Shown here in pieces: positions 1 through 7,344 of a stretch of 53,269 nucleotides of DNA. Where the stretch lies: positions 1-53,269 of the forward strand of contig JADKHX010000020.1 in the NCBI GenBank assembly GCA_016721505.1. The letters run 5' to 3'. This stretch comes from Rhodocyclaceae bacterium (GTDB taxonomy: Bacteria; Pseudomonadota; Gammaproteobacteria; Burkholderiales; Rhodocyclaceae). The notes under the pieces are model-generated. The model saw only the letters and a list, made by a program, of their open reading frames with translations. It had not been told where the DNA came from and made no database searches. Within the stretch, counting starts at the first letter, position 1, and each line of letters starts with the position of its first letter. The position numbers were made by a program, and so were the translations under genes.

Positions 1-311
1 CTGCCGACAAACAAAAATACCTTGACCATGCCCAAATCGCCGCCACCGTCTTCAAGGAGCATGGCGCGCTCAAGGTGGTTGAATGTTGGGGCGATGATGT
101 GCCCGAAGGCAAATTGACCTCGTTTCCGCTGGCGGTCAAATGCGAGCCACATGAAACGGTGGTGTTCTCGTGGATTGTCTGGCCCTCACGAGAGGTGCGT
201 GATGCCGGGTTTGCCAAAGTAATGACTGACGCGCGCTTGGAGTCTGCGGAGATGCCCTTCGACGGCAAACGCATGATCTTCGGCGGCTTCCAAACAATTC
301 TTGAAGTCTGA
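1..311 (+). CDS. DUF1428 family protein, 3' part
   Basis: The reading frame is open from the left edge (codons from position 3) to a TGA at 309-311, so the gene starts outside the window and the visible part is about 103 residues. The visible protein contains KEHGALKVVECWGDDVPEGK, then LTSFPLAVKC and ends in MPFDGKRMIFGGFQTILEV, the pattern of the DUF1428 (YbaA-like) family, small cytoplasmic ferredoxin-fold proteins of unknown function. An internal GTG/ATG at 75 should not be taken as the start, because the family similarity continues upstream of it to the edge. It is the first of six small same-strand genes with separate ribosome binding sites. The function is unknown; the family assignment is firm. 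Confidence 0.8.
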   Translation, partial: ADKQKYLDHAQIAATVFKEHGALKVVECWGDDVPEGKLTSFPLAVKCEPHETVVFSWIVWPSREVRDAGFAKVMTDARLESAEMPFDGKRMIFGGFQTILEV

Positions 312-388
312 TTCAGACGTTAGCCGCTGCGAGGTAATCGCCGACAAGTGACAGTCAAGCGGCACGCTCAACTCGGAGAATAGTCGCC

Positions 389-949
389 ATGGGACTCTTG
401 ACCTTCAGCATCAATGTCACCGTCGACGGTTGCGTCGACCATCAGGAGGGAATCGCCGACGACGAGACACACGCTTTCTTCACCCGCCTCATGGACGATG
501 GAGGGGCAATGCTGTGGGGCCGCGTCACCTACGAGATGATGGAGAGCTACTGGCCGGCGGTCGCTCGCGGCGACGAGGAGGCGCCGCCAGCGATGCGCGA
601 GTGGGCAATCAAGTTGGAGGCGAAGCAGAAGTTTGTGGTGTCGTCGACGCGAACGAGCTTCCCGTGGGCCAACAGTCACCAGATTGCCGGAGACTTGCGC
701 ACGAGCGTGCAGAAACTCAAGGACGCGACACCAGCCGGTGTGCTCCTCGGTAGCGGCAAGCTCGCGACTGAGCTGGACCGGCTGGATCTGATCGACGAGT
801 ACAAGTTTCTCGTCCACCCCAGGATCGTCGGTCGCGGCCCGACGCTGTACGAGAGTGGGCTGCCCAGCACGCGACGGCTTGCGCTGGTCTCGGCGACGCC
901 GCTTCGCAACGGCGCGGTCGCTATGCACTATCGGCGCGTGCGCGGCTAA
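389..949 (+). CDS. dihydrofolate reductase family (RibD C-terminal domain) protein
   Basis: A 186-residue single-domain protein of the RibD C-terminal/dihydrofolate-reductase-like superfamily, NAD(P)H-dependent reductases with unknown substrates when they occur alone. Visible landmarks are the N-terminal strand MGLLTFSINVTVDG, the segment GGAMLWGRVTYEMMESYWP (nucleotide-binding fold, typical of YyaP/YwjB relatives), GVLLGSGKLATELDRLDLIDEYKF after residue 115, and VHPRIVGRGPTLYE. Length matches the family. The ATG at 389 follows a weak GGAG at 376-379. The gene is more GC-rich than its neighbours and its codon use looks different, which could mean recent acquisition. The 114 bases behind it hold dyads (see findings). 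It is not a true folA and should not be read as trimethoprim resistance. Confidence 0.8.
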   Translation: MGLLTFSINVTVDGCVDHQEGIADDETHAFFTRLMDDGGAMLWGRVTYEMMESYWPAVARGDEEAPPAMREWAIKLEAKQKFVVSSTRTSFPWANSHQIAGDLRTSVQKLKDATPAGVLLGSGKLATELDRLDLIDEYKFLVHPRIVGRGPTLYESGLPSTRRLALVSATPLRNGAVAMHYRRVRG

Positions 950-1066
950 CATGGCGGACGACCTCGCACCCTTTGGTCGCTGGACGCTGCGCAATGAAGC
1001 CGCGCAGCGCCGGTCACCTCTACGCTCAGGCGCGTAACTAATGGTTCGCCAAGAAGGAGTCACATG

Positions 1067-1474
1067 ATGAAAATCGCTGTTGAAACCAGCGTCAACGCCC
1101 CTGTCGCCAAGGTCTGGAGAGCCTACACCACACCAAGCGATATCAAGCAATGGAATGCGGCGTCACAGGACTGGCACACCACCTCCTCCAGCGTCGACTT
1201 ACGCGTAGGAGGGTCGTTCACTTCGCGCATGGAAGCCAAAGACGGTAGCTTCGGCTTTGACTTTGCTGGCATCTATACAAGAATTGTGCCAAATCGGTTG
1301 CTTGAGTTCTCGTTTGGGGACCGTGAGTGTGTAGTCGAATTCATCACTGACGCTGGTGGCGTCAAAGTAAGAGTCACGTTTGATGCCGAGCCGGAAAATC
1401 CGATCGACATGCAGCGTCAGGGATGGCAGGCGATTTTGAATAATTTTGCCAAGCACGTCGAAGCTAATTCGTAA
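1067..1474 (+). CDS. SRPBCC / AHSA1-like domain protein
   Basis: A 135-residue START-like (SRPBCC) protein of the activator-of-Hsp90-ATPase-1-like group. The opening KIAVETSVNAPVAKVWRAYT, then DIKQWNAAS with W in the second helix, DLRVGGSFTSRMEAKDG and the C-terminal helix GWQAILNNFAKHVE are typical. Such bacterial proteins form a hydrophobic pocket, and the ligand here is unknown. Two ATGs are adjacent (1064 and 1067). AAGGAG at 1054-1059 lies 4 bases before the first and 7 before the second, so 1067 is preferred. A second, only distantly similar SRPBCC gene lies three genes downstream (2420). Confidence 0.8.
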   Translation: MKIAVETSVNAPVAKVWRAYTTPSDIKQWNAASQDWHTTSSSVDLRVGGSFTSRMEAKDGSFGFDFAGIYTRIVPNRLLEFSFGDRECVVEFITDAGGVKVRVTFDAEPENPIDMQRQGWQAILNNFAKHVEANS

Positions 1475-1534
1475 ATCAACAGCTGGCCCTCGATTGCTGC
1501 ACCGTACTCACAACAAGTATTGAAAGGAAACGCC

Positions 1535-1957
1535 ATGCCCCACCCGATTGCCTATCTCGCCTTCAATGGAAACTGCGCCGATGCCATGCGCTTTTACGAA
1601 ACCGCACTGGAGTCCAAACTGCAAACCCTGCTGACTACCGGCGAATCGCCGATGGCAGCGATGTGCCCGCCGGATACGCTAAACAATATCCTGCACGCTT
1701 GCCTTGTCCTACCCGGCGGCGGCATGTTGATGGCGGGCGACTGCCCGGCCAGCATGCCCTACGAGGGAATCAAGGGTGTCTCGCTGACGTTGAACTACGA
1801 CACCATCGCCGAGGCTGAGCGGGCGTTTGCGGCGCTCGCCGAGGGTGGCAAGGTGACGATGCCGATGCAGCCCGCGTTTTGGTCGAAGGCATGGGGCATG
1901 CTCGTCGACAAGTTCGGCACGTCGTGGATCGTCAATGGTGAATTGATACCGATTTAA
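1535..1957 (+). CDS. VOC family protein, PhnB/glyoxalase-like
   Basis: A 140-residue vicinal-oxygen-chelate protein of the PhnB-like (3-demethylubiquinone-9 3-methyltransferase-like) type. It begins MPHPIAYLAFNGNCADAMRF with the YLxFxGxCxEAxxFY pattern, has a central ACLVLPGGGMLMAGDCP, and ends with WSKAWGMLVDKFGTSWIVN (family: F-W-G-x-x-x-D-x-F-G-x-x-W). The ATG at 1535 is chosen over an in-frame TTG at 1520 because GAAAGGA at 1522-1528 is a well-placed ribosome binding site. PhnB-like proteins are often listed as metalloenzymes without known substrate; despite the name there is no phosphonate gene nearby. It is followed by a YCII gene, a pairing often seen in bacteria. Confidence 0.85.
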   Translation: MPHPIAYLAFNGNCADAMRFYETALESKLQTLLTTGESPMAAMCPPDTLNNILHACLVLPGGGMLMAGDCPASMPYEGIKGVSLTLNYDTIAEAERAFAALAEGGKVTMPMQPAFWSKAWGMLVDKFGTSWIVNGELIPI

Positions 1958-2022
1958 CTTGCCGATCAAACCACTCGCGCTGCCTGCCATCTGCCGCCAT
2001 CTGCCATCTTCTGGAGCACACC

Positions 2023-2373
2023 ATGAAATATCTTTGCCTTGTCTATCTCTCGAAAGAAAACTGGAGCGCCTGCCCCGACGATCATTGCTTCACCTTTGCC
2101 GAGGGCTTGCACCAGAGCGGTCGCTTGCTCGCAGCCGAGCCATTGCACCCCGCGGATACGGCAACCACCGTGCGGGTGCGCAACGGCCAAATGACCATGA
2201 CCGATGGCCCGTTCGCCGAGACCAAGGAACTGCTCGCAGGCTTCTATCTGGTCGATGCAAAGGATCTAAACGAGGCCGCGCAGATCGCTGCGCGGATTCC
2301 GCCTGCGAAATACGGCAGCATCGAAGTGCGGCCAGTGCGTGAGCTTGCCGTCGAAGCCGCACGCGGTTTTTGA
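2023..2373 (+). CDS. YCII-related (DGPF) domain protein
   Basis: A 116-residue YCII/DGPF-domain protein: MKYLCLVYLSKENW at the start, then TVRVRNGQMTMTDGPFAETKE with the signature DGPF near residue 63, and GFYLVDAKDLNEAAQIAARIP. Proteins of this family are small ferredoxin-fold dimers, often encoded with ECF sigma factors or VOC proteins; the biochemical role is mostly unknown. No sigma factor gene is visible here. The region before the ATG has only a weak site (TGGAG at 2013-2017). Length and motifs match the family. Confidence 0.85.
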   Translation: MKYLCLVYLSKENWSACPDDHCFTFAEGLHQSGRLLAAEPLHPADTATTVRVRNGQMTMTDGPFAETKELLAGFYLVDAKDLNEAAQIAARIPPAKYGSIEVRPVRELAVEAARGF

Positions 2374-2419
2374 AATTATTCTCTTTGCTTCACGCAGCAC
2401 TCATTCTGAAAGGATCACC

Positions 2420-2866
2420 ATGACCACAGGCACTGTCCGGCTTCACCGCGTACTCCGCGCTAGTTCGGAACGCATCTATCGCGCATTTCTCGACGCCGAC
2501 GCTATGGCCAAGTGGCTACCGCCCTACGGCTTTACCTGCAAGGTTCATCACATGGACGCCAAAGTGGGTGGTGGCTTCCGCATGTCGTTCACCAATTTCT
2601 CTTCGGGCCACAGCAGTGTCTTCGGCGGCGAATACCGCGAGCTGGTGCCGCACACTCGCATTCGCTACTCGGACAAATTCGATGATCCGAACCTGCCGGG
2701 GGAAATGGAAATCACCGTGGTGCTCAGGGAGGTCGCCTGCGGTACCGAAGTGGACATTCTGCAAACCGGCATTCCGGCCGTGATCCCGACCGAGATGTGC
2801 TACTTGGGTTGGCAGGAATCACTAGCGCAACTTGCCTGCCTTGTCGAACCCGTGATTCCGGACTAA
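2420..2866 (+). CDS. SRPBCC / AHSA1 family protein
   Basis: A 148-residue START-like protein. TVRLHRVLRASSERIYRAFL at the start, DADAMAKWLPPYGFTCKV (the W-L-P-P turn), VGGGFRMSFTNFSSG, ELVPHTRIRYSDKF and GWQESLAQLACLVEP at the C-terminal helix fit the AHSA1-like group well. The open frame extends back to 2339 but overlaps the YCII gene. AAAGGA at 2409-2414 before the ATG at 2420 decides the start. It closes the run of small enzymes that begins at the left edge, and the ligand is unknown. Confidence 0.85.
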   Translation: MTTGTVRLHRVLRASSERIYRAFLDADAMAKWLPPYGFTCKVHHMDAKVGGGFRMSFTNFSSGHSSVFGGEYRELVPHTRIRYSDKFDDPNLPGEMEITVVLREVACGTEVDILQTGIPAVIPTEMCYLGWQESLAQLACLVEPVIPD

Positions 2867-2899
2867 TGCACAAAGCGCCAGCGTGAATCGCGTGCCGAT

Positions 2900-3112
2900 T
2901 TGCCCGGCGCATCCAAGATGAATGCCCTGCGCCTCAACGATGGCGTGAATGCCCGCCTGTTTCGCGAACGCACTGGAATTCCCTTGAGCGAAATTCATCA
3001 GTTGGTGCTGGCGACACGCCGTGAAGGATTGCTCGATGCTAGTGACGAGTCGATCCGCCCGAGTGAAATGGGACGTCGCTACCTCAATCGACTGATCGGG
3101 ATGTTTCTTTAG
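2900..3112 (+). pseudogene. hemW: C-terminal remnant of HemW (radical SAM heme chaperone)
   Basis: The reading frame MNALRLNDGVNARLFRERTG, then IPLSEIHQLVLATRREGLLDASDESIRPSEMG in separate parts, ending RRYLNRLIGMFL, is the winged-helix C-terminus of HemW/HemN-like radical SAM proteins (family: NALRL-DG---LF-ERTGL-----L..GLL----IRPTELG-RFLN-L---FL). The radical SAM barrel and CxxxCxxC motif are absent, and the sequence upstream to 2866 holds no more of it. I read it as a remnant left by deletion or rearrangement. A copy of the dispersed repeat (2998-3027) lies in the middle, read in a frame different from that used in the intact genes. A new short protein is less likely. Confidence 0.65.
2998..3027 (-). 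repeat. dispersed CCAGCACCAACTGG element, copy 1
   Basis: The plus strand reads CAGTTGGTGCTGGCGACACG then CCGTGAAGG, the reverse-orientation short form of the family. It lies inside the hemW remnant and is read there as HQLVLATRRE, unlike the VGAGDTP reading of other copies. The weaker end (GTGAA for GTTAA) suggests an old copy, or chance similarity with the HemW coding sequence. Confidence 0.45.
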
Positions 3113-3190
3113 CCGGGCGATCAAGCAGGCTTTGTACCACCGCCTCACCGGCAAAAATTTCCAGAAATTGGCTATTCCAAATAATAGATT

Positions 3191-3211
3191 GCACACAATT
3201 AAATGGTGTGC
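3191..3211. promoter_or_regulatory. candidate OhrR operator
   Basis: GCACAC (3191-3196) and GTGTGC (3206-3211) form a perfect dyad around an AT-rich centre AATTAAATG, about 13 bases before the ohrR ATG at 3224. OhrR regulators usually bind an AT-rich dyad upstream of their own gene or ohr, so autoregulation is plausible. It also explains why the in-frame ATG at 3203, inside the dyad, is unlikely to be the start. Binding is inferred, not shown. Confidence 0.4.
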
Positions 3212-3223
3212 TATAAATCGTCC

Positions 3224-3679
3224 ATGGCAAGCAAACCACCTCACGCAAACAACGCCTTGAAACTGGACAACCAGTTGTGCTTCGCGCTCTATTCGGCGTC
3301 GTTGCAGATGACCAAGCTCTACGCGCCGCTGTTGAAACCAATGGGTTTGACCTACCCGCAATATTTGGTCATGCTGGTGCTTTGGGAGAACGATGGCACC
3401 ATGGTCTCGCAACTTGGCGAAAGGCTCTTTCTCGACTCCGGCACGCTGACGCCCCTGCTCAAGCGTATGGAGAGTTCCGGCCTGCTGCGTCGTGAGCGAG
3501 CCCGTGACGACGAGCGCCGCGTACTGATTTATCTGACTCCGGCAGGCCGCGCCCTGAAAAAACAGGCGGCCAAGATTCCGGCCTGTGTAATGGCCGCCGC
3601 GCAATGTTCATTAACTGAAGTTAACGCGCTTACCCAAGAGATGCTGACGCTCCGGCAGCGCCTGAATCCGCTTTTGTAG
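3224..3679 (+). CDS. ohrR: organic hydroperoxide-sensing MarR-family repressor OhrR
   Basis: A 151-residue MarR-family winged-helix regulator. LDNQLCFALYSASLQMTKLY carries the reactive cysteine (LxNQLCFxLY) that is oxidised by organic hydroperoxides in OhrR. PMGLTYPQYLVMLVLWE and LFLDSGTLTPLLKRMESSGL (recognition helix) followed by DDERRVLIYLTPAG (wing) are all characteristic. A second cysteine (PACVMAAAQC region, near residue 125) would fit a two-cysteine OhrR. It is 47 bases upstream of ohr on the same strand, and the dyad at 3191-3211 probably serves for repression. The start at 3224 has no strong ribosome binding site, but the family begins close to it. Confidence 0.92.
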   Translation: MASKPPHANNALKLDNQLCFALYSASLQMTKLYAPLLKPMGLTYPQYLVMLVLWENDGTMVSQLGERLFLDSGTLTPLLKRMESSGLLRRERARDDERRVLIYLTPAGRALKKQAAKIPACVMAAAQCSLTEVNALTQEMLTLRQRLNPLL

Positions 3680-3726
3680 TACCTCGCTTAACTCTGCCCC
3701 GACCACTCATTCATAAAGGAAAAACC

Positions 3727-4146
3727 ATGACCACCAAACTCGATAAAGTTCTCTACACCGCCAATGTGCACACCACGGGCGGACGCGATGGCGCCTCACG
3801 TACCGATGATGGCCGTCTCGATGTCAAACTCTCCTCACCAGGTACGTCCGGCACCGGCACCAACCCCGAGCAGTTGTTTGCTGCGGGCTATTCGGCCTGT
3901 TTCATTGGCGCGATGAAAGCGGTCGCCGGGATGCAGAAAATTGCCCTGCCTGCAGATCTAGCGATCGATGCGAGTGTAGATCTTGGCAGTGTCGGCAAGG
4001 GCTACGGCATCGCAGCGCGACTCAACGTTAGTCTGCCGGGAATGGATCGCGCCGCTGCACAAGCGCTGGTCGACGCCGCGCATCAAGTATGTCCCTATTC
4101 CAACGCCACCCGCGGCAACATCGATGTGACCATCACGCTGATTTGA
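3727..4146 (+). CDS. ohr: organic hydroperoxide resistance protein Ohr
   Basis: A 139-residue OsmC/Ohr-family thiol peroxidase that reduces organic and fatty-acid hydroperoxides, using lipoylated partners for re-reduction. Both catalytic cysteines are visible: AGYSACFIGAMK (Cys near residue 58) and AHQVCPYSNATRGN (Cys near residue 122). The N-terminal LYTANVHTTGGRDG, the DVKLSSPGTSGTGTNPEQLF block and full length match the family. A good ribosome binding site (AAAGGA, 3715-3720) precedes the ATG. Induction through oxidation of the adjacent OhrR is the expected control. Confidence 0.95.
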   Translation: MTTKLDKVLYTANVHTTGGRDGASRTDDGRLDVKLSSPGTSGTGTNPEQLFAAGYSACFIGAMKAVAGMQKIALPADLAIDASVDLGSVGKGYGIAARLNVSLPGMDRAAAQALVDAAHQVCPYSNATRGNIDVTITLI

Positions 4147-4164
4147 GACACAGGAGCCTAGATC

Positions 4165-4791
4165 ATGTCCATAGCAAAAATTATCCGCTGCACCCTAGCG
4201 ACGCTCGTCATCGGCATTTCTGTCAGTGGCCACGCCGCCGATGCACCGACGGTCACTCCAGTTAAGGTCGATGAAAACAGTTTCCGCTGCATCCGCAAAA
4301 TGACTCCTGTGCGTCACTTCTACGTCGACAATCTGCTTGGCAATACCGCCGGTACGCTGGCGGCCGCCAATGCGCCGAAAGGTGCGATTTACCCGGCCGG
4401 TTCGGTGGTGCAACTGGTTCCCGGCGAAGCGATGGTCAAGCGCGAAGCGGGCTTTAGCCCAGCCACCGGCGACTGGGAATTTTTTGAACTTAACGTCGAC
4501 GAAAAAGGCACCAAGATTGGCAAGCGTGGTTTCGCTGATGTGAACAACCAATTCGGTGGCAACTGTTTTGCTTGCCATGTGCCGGCGCGTGACCCGTGGG
4601 ATTTCATTTGCGAATCCGGCCGCGGTTGCGAACCGATTCCGATCGACCACAAGATGACCGGCGCAGTACAACGCTCCGACCCGCGTTGTGGTGAACCGGT
4701 TCTGGAATCAGGCGATATGGTCGCTTTGTGGAAGATCAAGACCATTCGCTTCATCGGTAAAACGAAGGCTTGGATCAATAGCTTTCGTTGA
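4165..4791 (+). CDS. secreted c-type heme protein, cytochrome P460-like
   Basis: A 208-residue protein with a cleavable signal peptide (about residues 1-24, IIRCTLATLVIGISVSGHAA) and one CxxCH heme-attachment motif in GGNCFACHVPARDPWDF near residue 130. The surrounding pattern, a small periplasmic domain with a CxxCH late in the chain, resembles the cytochrome P460 group (oxidation of hydroxylamine or other small nitrogen compounds in the best-studied members). The activity here is unknown. Four further cysteines (ICESGRGCEP, DPRCGEP and RCIRK) could form disulfides. It begins 18 bases after ohr and may be co-transcribed with it. No cytochrome c maturation genes are in the window. Confidence 0.6.
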   Translation: MSIAKIIRCTLATLVIGISVSGHAADAPTVTPVKVDENSFRCIRKMTPVRHFYVDNLLGNTAGTLAAANAPKGAIYPAGSVVQLVPGEAMVKREAGFSPATGDWEFFELNVDEKGTKIGKRGFADVNNQFGGNCFACHVPARDPWDFICESGRGCEPIPIDHKMTGAVQRSDPRCGEPVLESGDMVALWKIKTIRFIGKTKAWINSFR

Positions 4792-4804
4792 TTTCATTGT
4801 GTGG

Positions 4805-4852
4805 CGACGTGTGTTCGGTGAACCGGCCAGTCCATCACCAAGACCTACTAGG
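4805..4852 (+). repeat. dispersed element, long form, decayed copy 2
   Basis: GTTCGGTGAACCGGCCAGTCC followed by ATCACCAAGACCTACT parallels the long form seen at 40804-40854 (CCGGTGAACGGGCCAGTCC then CTCGCCAGCACCAACT). It lies 13 bases after the stop codon at 4791, in the gap before a convergent gene. Several mismatches make it the weakest of the three long copies. Confidence 0.5.
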
Positions 4853-4910
4853 ATGCAACCGCAGCGCAGTTCGGCTGAGCTACGCTGCGTCCTGATCAGC
4901 AGTTGAAAGC

Positions 4911-6140
4911 TCAGCGTACAGCCGCGAGATACGGCGCCAATTCCTGTTTCGCAATCGCGTTGTTGTGCACTTCATCCGGGCCATCTGCGGTGCGTAAATG
5001 CCGCGCATAGGCGTAGTAGGAAGTTAGCTGGTAGTCCTGGCTGAAGCCGCCGGCGCCGTGAGCCTGAATTGCCCAGTCGATCACCTTGCAGCAGTTGTTC
5101 GGTGCCGCCACCTTAATCATTGCAATTTCTTTGGCGGCAACCTTGTTGCCGACCGTATCCATCCGCTGCGCCGCGTGCAACACCAGCAAGCGCGTCTGAT
5201 CAATTAGTGTGCGGGATTTGGCGATGCGCTCGCGCCACACGCTTTGATCAGACAATGGTTTATGGAAGGCGACGCGGGAGACGACGCGGCGGCACATCAG
5301 TTCGAGCGCGGCTTCGGCCATGCCGACGACCCGCATGCAATGATGGATGCGCCCGGGGCCAAGACGACCCTGTGCGATTTCAAAGCCGCGACCCTCACCA
5401 AGCAGAATGTTTGATGCCGGCACCACCACGTTTTCGAACAGTACTTCGGGATGGCCAAAAGGTGGATCCATGAAGCCGTACAGCGCCATATCGCGCACGA
5501 TCGTCACGCCCGGTGCGTCCTTGGGTACCAGAATCATTGATTGCTGGCGATGCCGGTTCGGGTTGGCCGGATCAGTTTTGCCCATCAGCACAAATACCTT
5601 GCAGCGCTCGTTGGCGGCGCCGGTGATATACCACTTGCGGCCGTTGATGACATAGTTGTCGCCATCACGGACGATGCTGCATTCGATATTGGTGGCGTCC
5701 GATGAGGCCACCGCCGGTTCTGTCATCGCGAAGGCCGAGCGAATTTCGCCGGCCAGCAGGGGCGTCAGCCACTTTTCTTTTTGCTCCTCGGTGCCGTAAC
5801 GCTCCAGCACTTCCATGTTGCCGGTATCGGGCGCCGAGCAGTTGAATACTTCTGCCGACCAATATTGATGTCCCATCATTTCGGCGATCGGCGCGTATTC
5901 CAGATTGCTCAACCCGTAGCCATGCCCGGATTCCGGCAGGAAGAGGTTCCACAAGCCTTCGGCCTTCGCTTTGGTCTTAAGTTCTTCCATCAGCGGATAG
6001 CTGCGATAGGCGTTGCCATTGCTGGCATTGAACGCGATCTCCTGCTCGCGGCGCGGGCCGTTGGGGAAGACATGCTGATCTAGAAAGCTCTTGACGCGGC
6101 CATGGAGTTCCAGCACCTTGGGTGAATAATTCGGGTTCAT
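4911..6140 (-). CDS. acyl-CoA dehydrogenase family protein
   Basis: A 409-residue flavoprotein of the acyl-CoA dehydrogenase family. Landmarks in order: LWNLFLPESGHGYGLSNLEY (N-terminal helical domain), ITGAANERCKVFVLMGKTDP (middle beta domain, preceded by FAMTEPAVASSDATNI, the flavin-binding TEP..GSD-like block), IHHCMRVVGMAEAALELMC, and GAGGFSQDYQLTSYYAYARH with LRTADGPDEVH at the C-terminus (family: RxxRIxDGPDEVH). The HCMRxxG and DGPDEVH patterns resemble the FadE/ACAD11-like branch of about 400 residues. AAAGG before the ATG at 6140 favours that start over upstream in-frame codons. It is divergent from a LysR gene 200 bases away, a common arrangement for control by that regulator. Confidence 0.9.
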   Translation of the reverse strand: MNPNYSPKVLELHGRVKSFLDQHVFPNGPRREQEIAFNASNGNAYRSYPLMEELKTKAKAEGLWNLFLPESGHGYGLSNLEYAPIAEMMGHQYWSAEVFNCSAPDTGNMEVLERYGTEEQKEKWLTPLLAGEIRSAFAMTEPAVASSDATNIECSIVRDGDNYVINGRKWYITGAANERCKVFVLMGKTDPANPNRHRQQSMILVPKDAPGVTIVRDMALYGFMDPPFGHPEVLFENVVVPASNILLGEGRGFEIAQGRLGPGRIHHCMRVVGMAEAALELMCRRVVSRVAFHKPLSDQSVWRERIAKSRTLIDQTRLLVLHAAQRMDTVGNKVAAKEIAMIKVAAPNNCCKVIDWAIQAHGAGGFSQDYQLTSYYAYARHLRTADGPDEVHNNAIAKQELAPYLAAVR

Positions 6141-6273
6141 CTGCATTCCTTTCAATGATGTCCTGCGATATGCGGAATCAGCTCCAGTTCCGCGCAGCAC
6201 GTGACGGGGACGGGTGACGGCGCCACATTAGCAGCGTGGCAGTTGCCTGACCAATGCTTTATCTGCAGGGCAA

Positions 6274-6292
6274 CTATGAATATCCTGCATAG
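6274..6292. promoter_or_regulatory. candidate LysR-type operator
   Basis: CTATG (6274-6278), nine bases, then CATAG (6288-6292) is a perfect 5-bp dyad with the T-N11-A spacing typical of LysR recognition. It lies in the 200-base space between the divergent acyl-CoA dehydrogenase (start 6140) and the LysR gene (start 6343), about 50 bases before the latter. Function is inferred from position and form. Confidence 0.4.
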
Positions 6293-6342
6293 TCTTGCCT
6301 AAGTTGGTAAGCTCTCCAAGCTTTGCGTTTCCGGTGATAGCC

Positions 6343-7257
6343 ATGATCAACATCAGTCGCATCGACCTGAATCTGTTTGTGGTCTTCAACGCCATCTATA
6401 CCGAAGGCGGCATCACGCGCGCCAGCGAAGCGCTAAAGCTGACGCAACCTGCGGTGAGTCATGCGCTGGGGCGACTACGCGCGATCGTCGACGACCCATT
6501 GTTTGTGCGCAAGGGACACCTGATGGCGCCGACTCCGATTGCGCATGAGCTGATCGGGCCAGTGCGGCGAGCGATCAGCGAAATTGAAGGATCGCTCAGT
6601 CAATTGTCGGCCTTCGACCCGACCACCTCGCAGCGCGAGTTCAGAATCGGCATGCGCCCGATCGTCGAATCGGCGGCCATTCCAGAGCTGATGCTGCGCA
6701 TCAGCAACACTGCGCCCGGGATCAAGATTGCGTCCGAGCATCACGAGCGCGCTGATTTCCAGTCCGAACTGGCCAGCGGCACATTGGCGGCGGTAATTGA
6801 CGTCCTGGCTCCGCTGAGCCACAACATCCGTAGTCAGCGACTGGCTGGCGGCAAGTTGCTGGTGCTCGCCAGAGCGGATCACCCGGTGGTGCAGGGCAGC
6901 CTGAGCCTCGAAACCTATCTTGCGCAAGATCATGTGCTGGCCAGCTCACGCAAGACCGGGCTCGGAGTGGAAGATATGGAACTCTCGCGCCTGGGCTTGC
7001 AGCGGCGAATCAAACTGCGCTGCCAGCATTACTCGACCGCATGCAAGGTGGTCAGCACTTCCGATCTGCTACTGACCATGCCGGAGCATTACGCCCACTT
7101 GACCAATGAACCGCTGGCCAACCAGTTGATTCCTTTTCCGGTCGACGTGGTTGCGCAAGACATTTTTTTGTACTGGCACACGAGCACCGAAAATGACCGT
7201 GCCAATCAATGGCTGCGCGAGAACATCGCGGCGACTTTTCAATCAAACGGTGATTGA
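6343..7257 (+). CDS. LysR-family transcriptional regulator
   Basis: A 304-residue LysR-type regulator. The N-terminal winged helix is clear: IDLNLFVVFNAIYTEGGITR, ASEALKLTQPAVSHALGRLR, then DDPLFVRKG. The effector domain follows (FRIGMRPIVESAAIPELM, then GTLAAVIDVLAP). SHALGRLR and LFVRKG with the PTPIAHEL extension resemble the NodD/PcpR-like branch. Of the two candidate starts, 6295 and 6343, the latter begins right before the conserved helix and is preferred. Divergent from the acyl-CoA dehydrogenase gene, which is the likely target. The inducer cannot be told from sequence. Confidence 0.9.
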   Translation: MINISRIDLNLFVVFNAIYTEGGITRASEALKLTQPAVSHALGRLRAIVDDPLFVRKGHLMAPTPIAHELIGPVRRAISEIEGSLSQLSAFDPTTSQREFRIGMRPIVESAAIPELMLRISNTAPGIKIASEHHERADFQSELASGTLAAVIDVLAPLSHNIRSQRLAGGKLLVLARADHPVVQGSLSLETYLAQDHVLASSRKTGLGVEDMELSRLGLQRRIKLRCQHYSTACKVVSTSDLLLTMPEHYAHLTNEPLANQLIPFPVDVVAQDIFLYWHTSTENDRANQWLRENIAATFQSNGD

Positions 7258-7344
7258 GACAACACGACAGTTTTGATGCCTGCGCTTGATAAAGAAAAAT
7301 TCAGCTGTTTGTTCCGCGCGCCTTTGCCAAGCCCGTGATGAAGT

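Noticed and set aside
389..949. Trimethoprim-resistance dihydrofolate reductase
   Set aside because: Motifs belong to the RibD-C-like family, not to FolA or Dfr enzymes.
368..1150. Long minus-strand open frame (260 codons)
   Set aside because: It is the antisense of the DHFR-like gene in GC-rich sequence and has no recognisable protein.
2822..3604. Long minus-strand open frame over the ohrR region
   Set aside because: It opposes ohrR, whose protein is clearly recognisable; no family matches on the minus strand.
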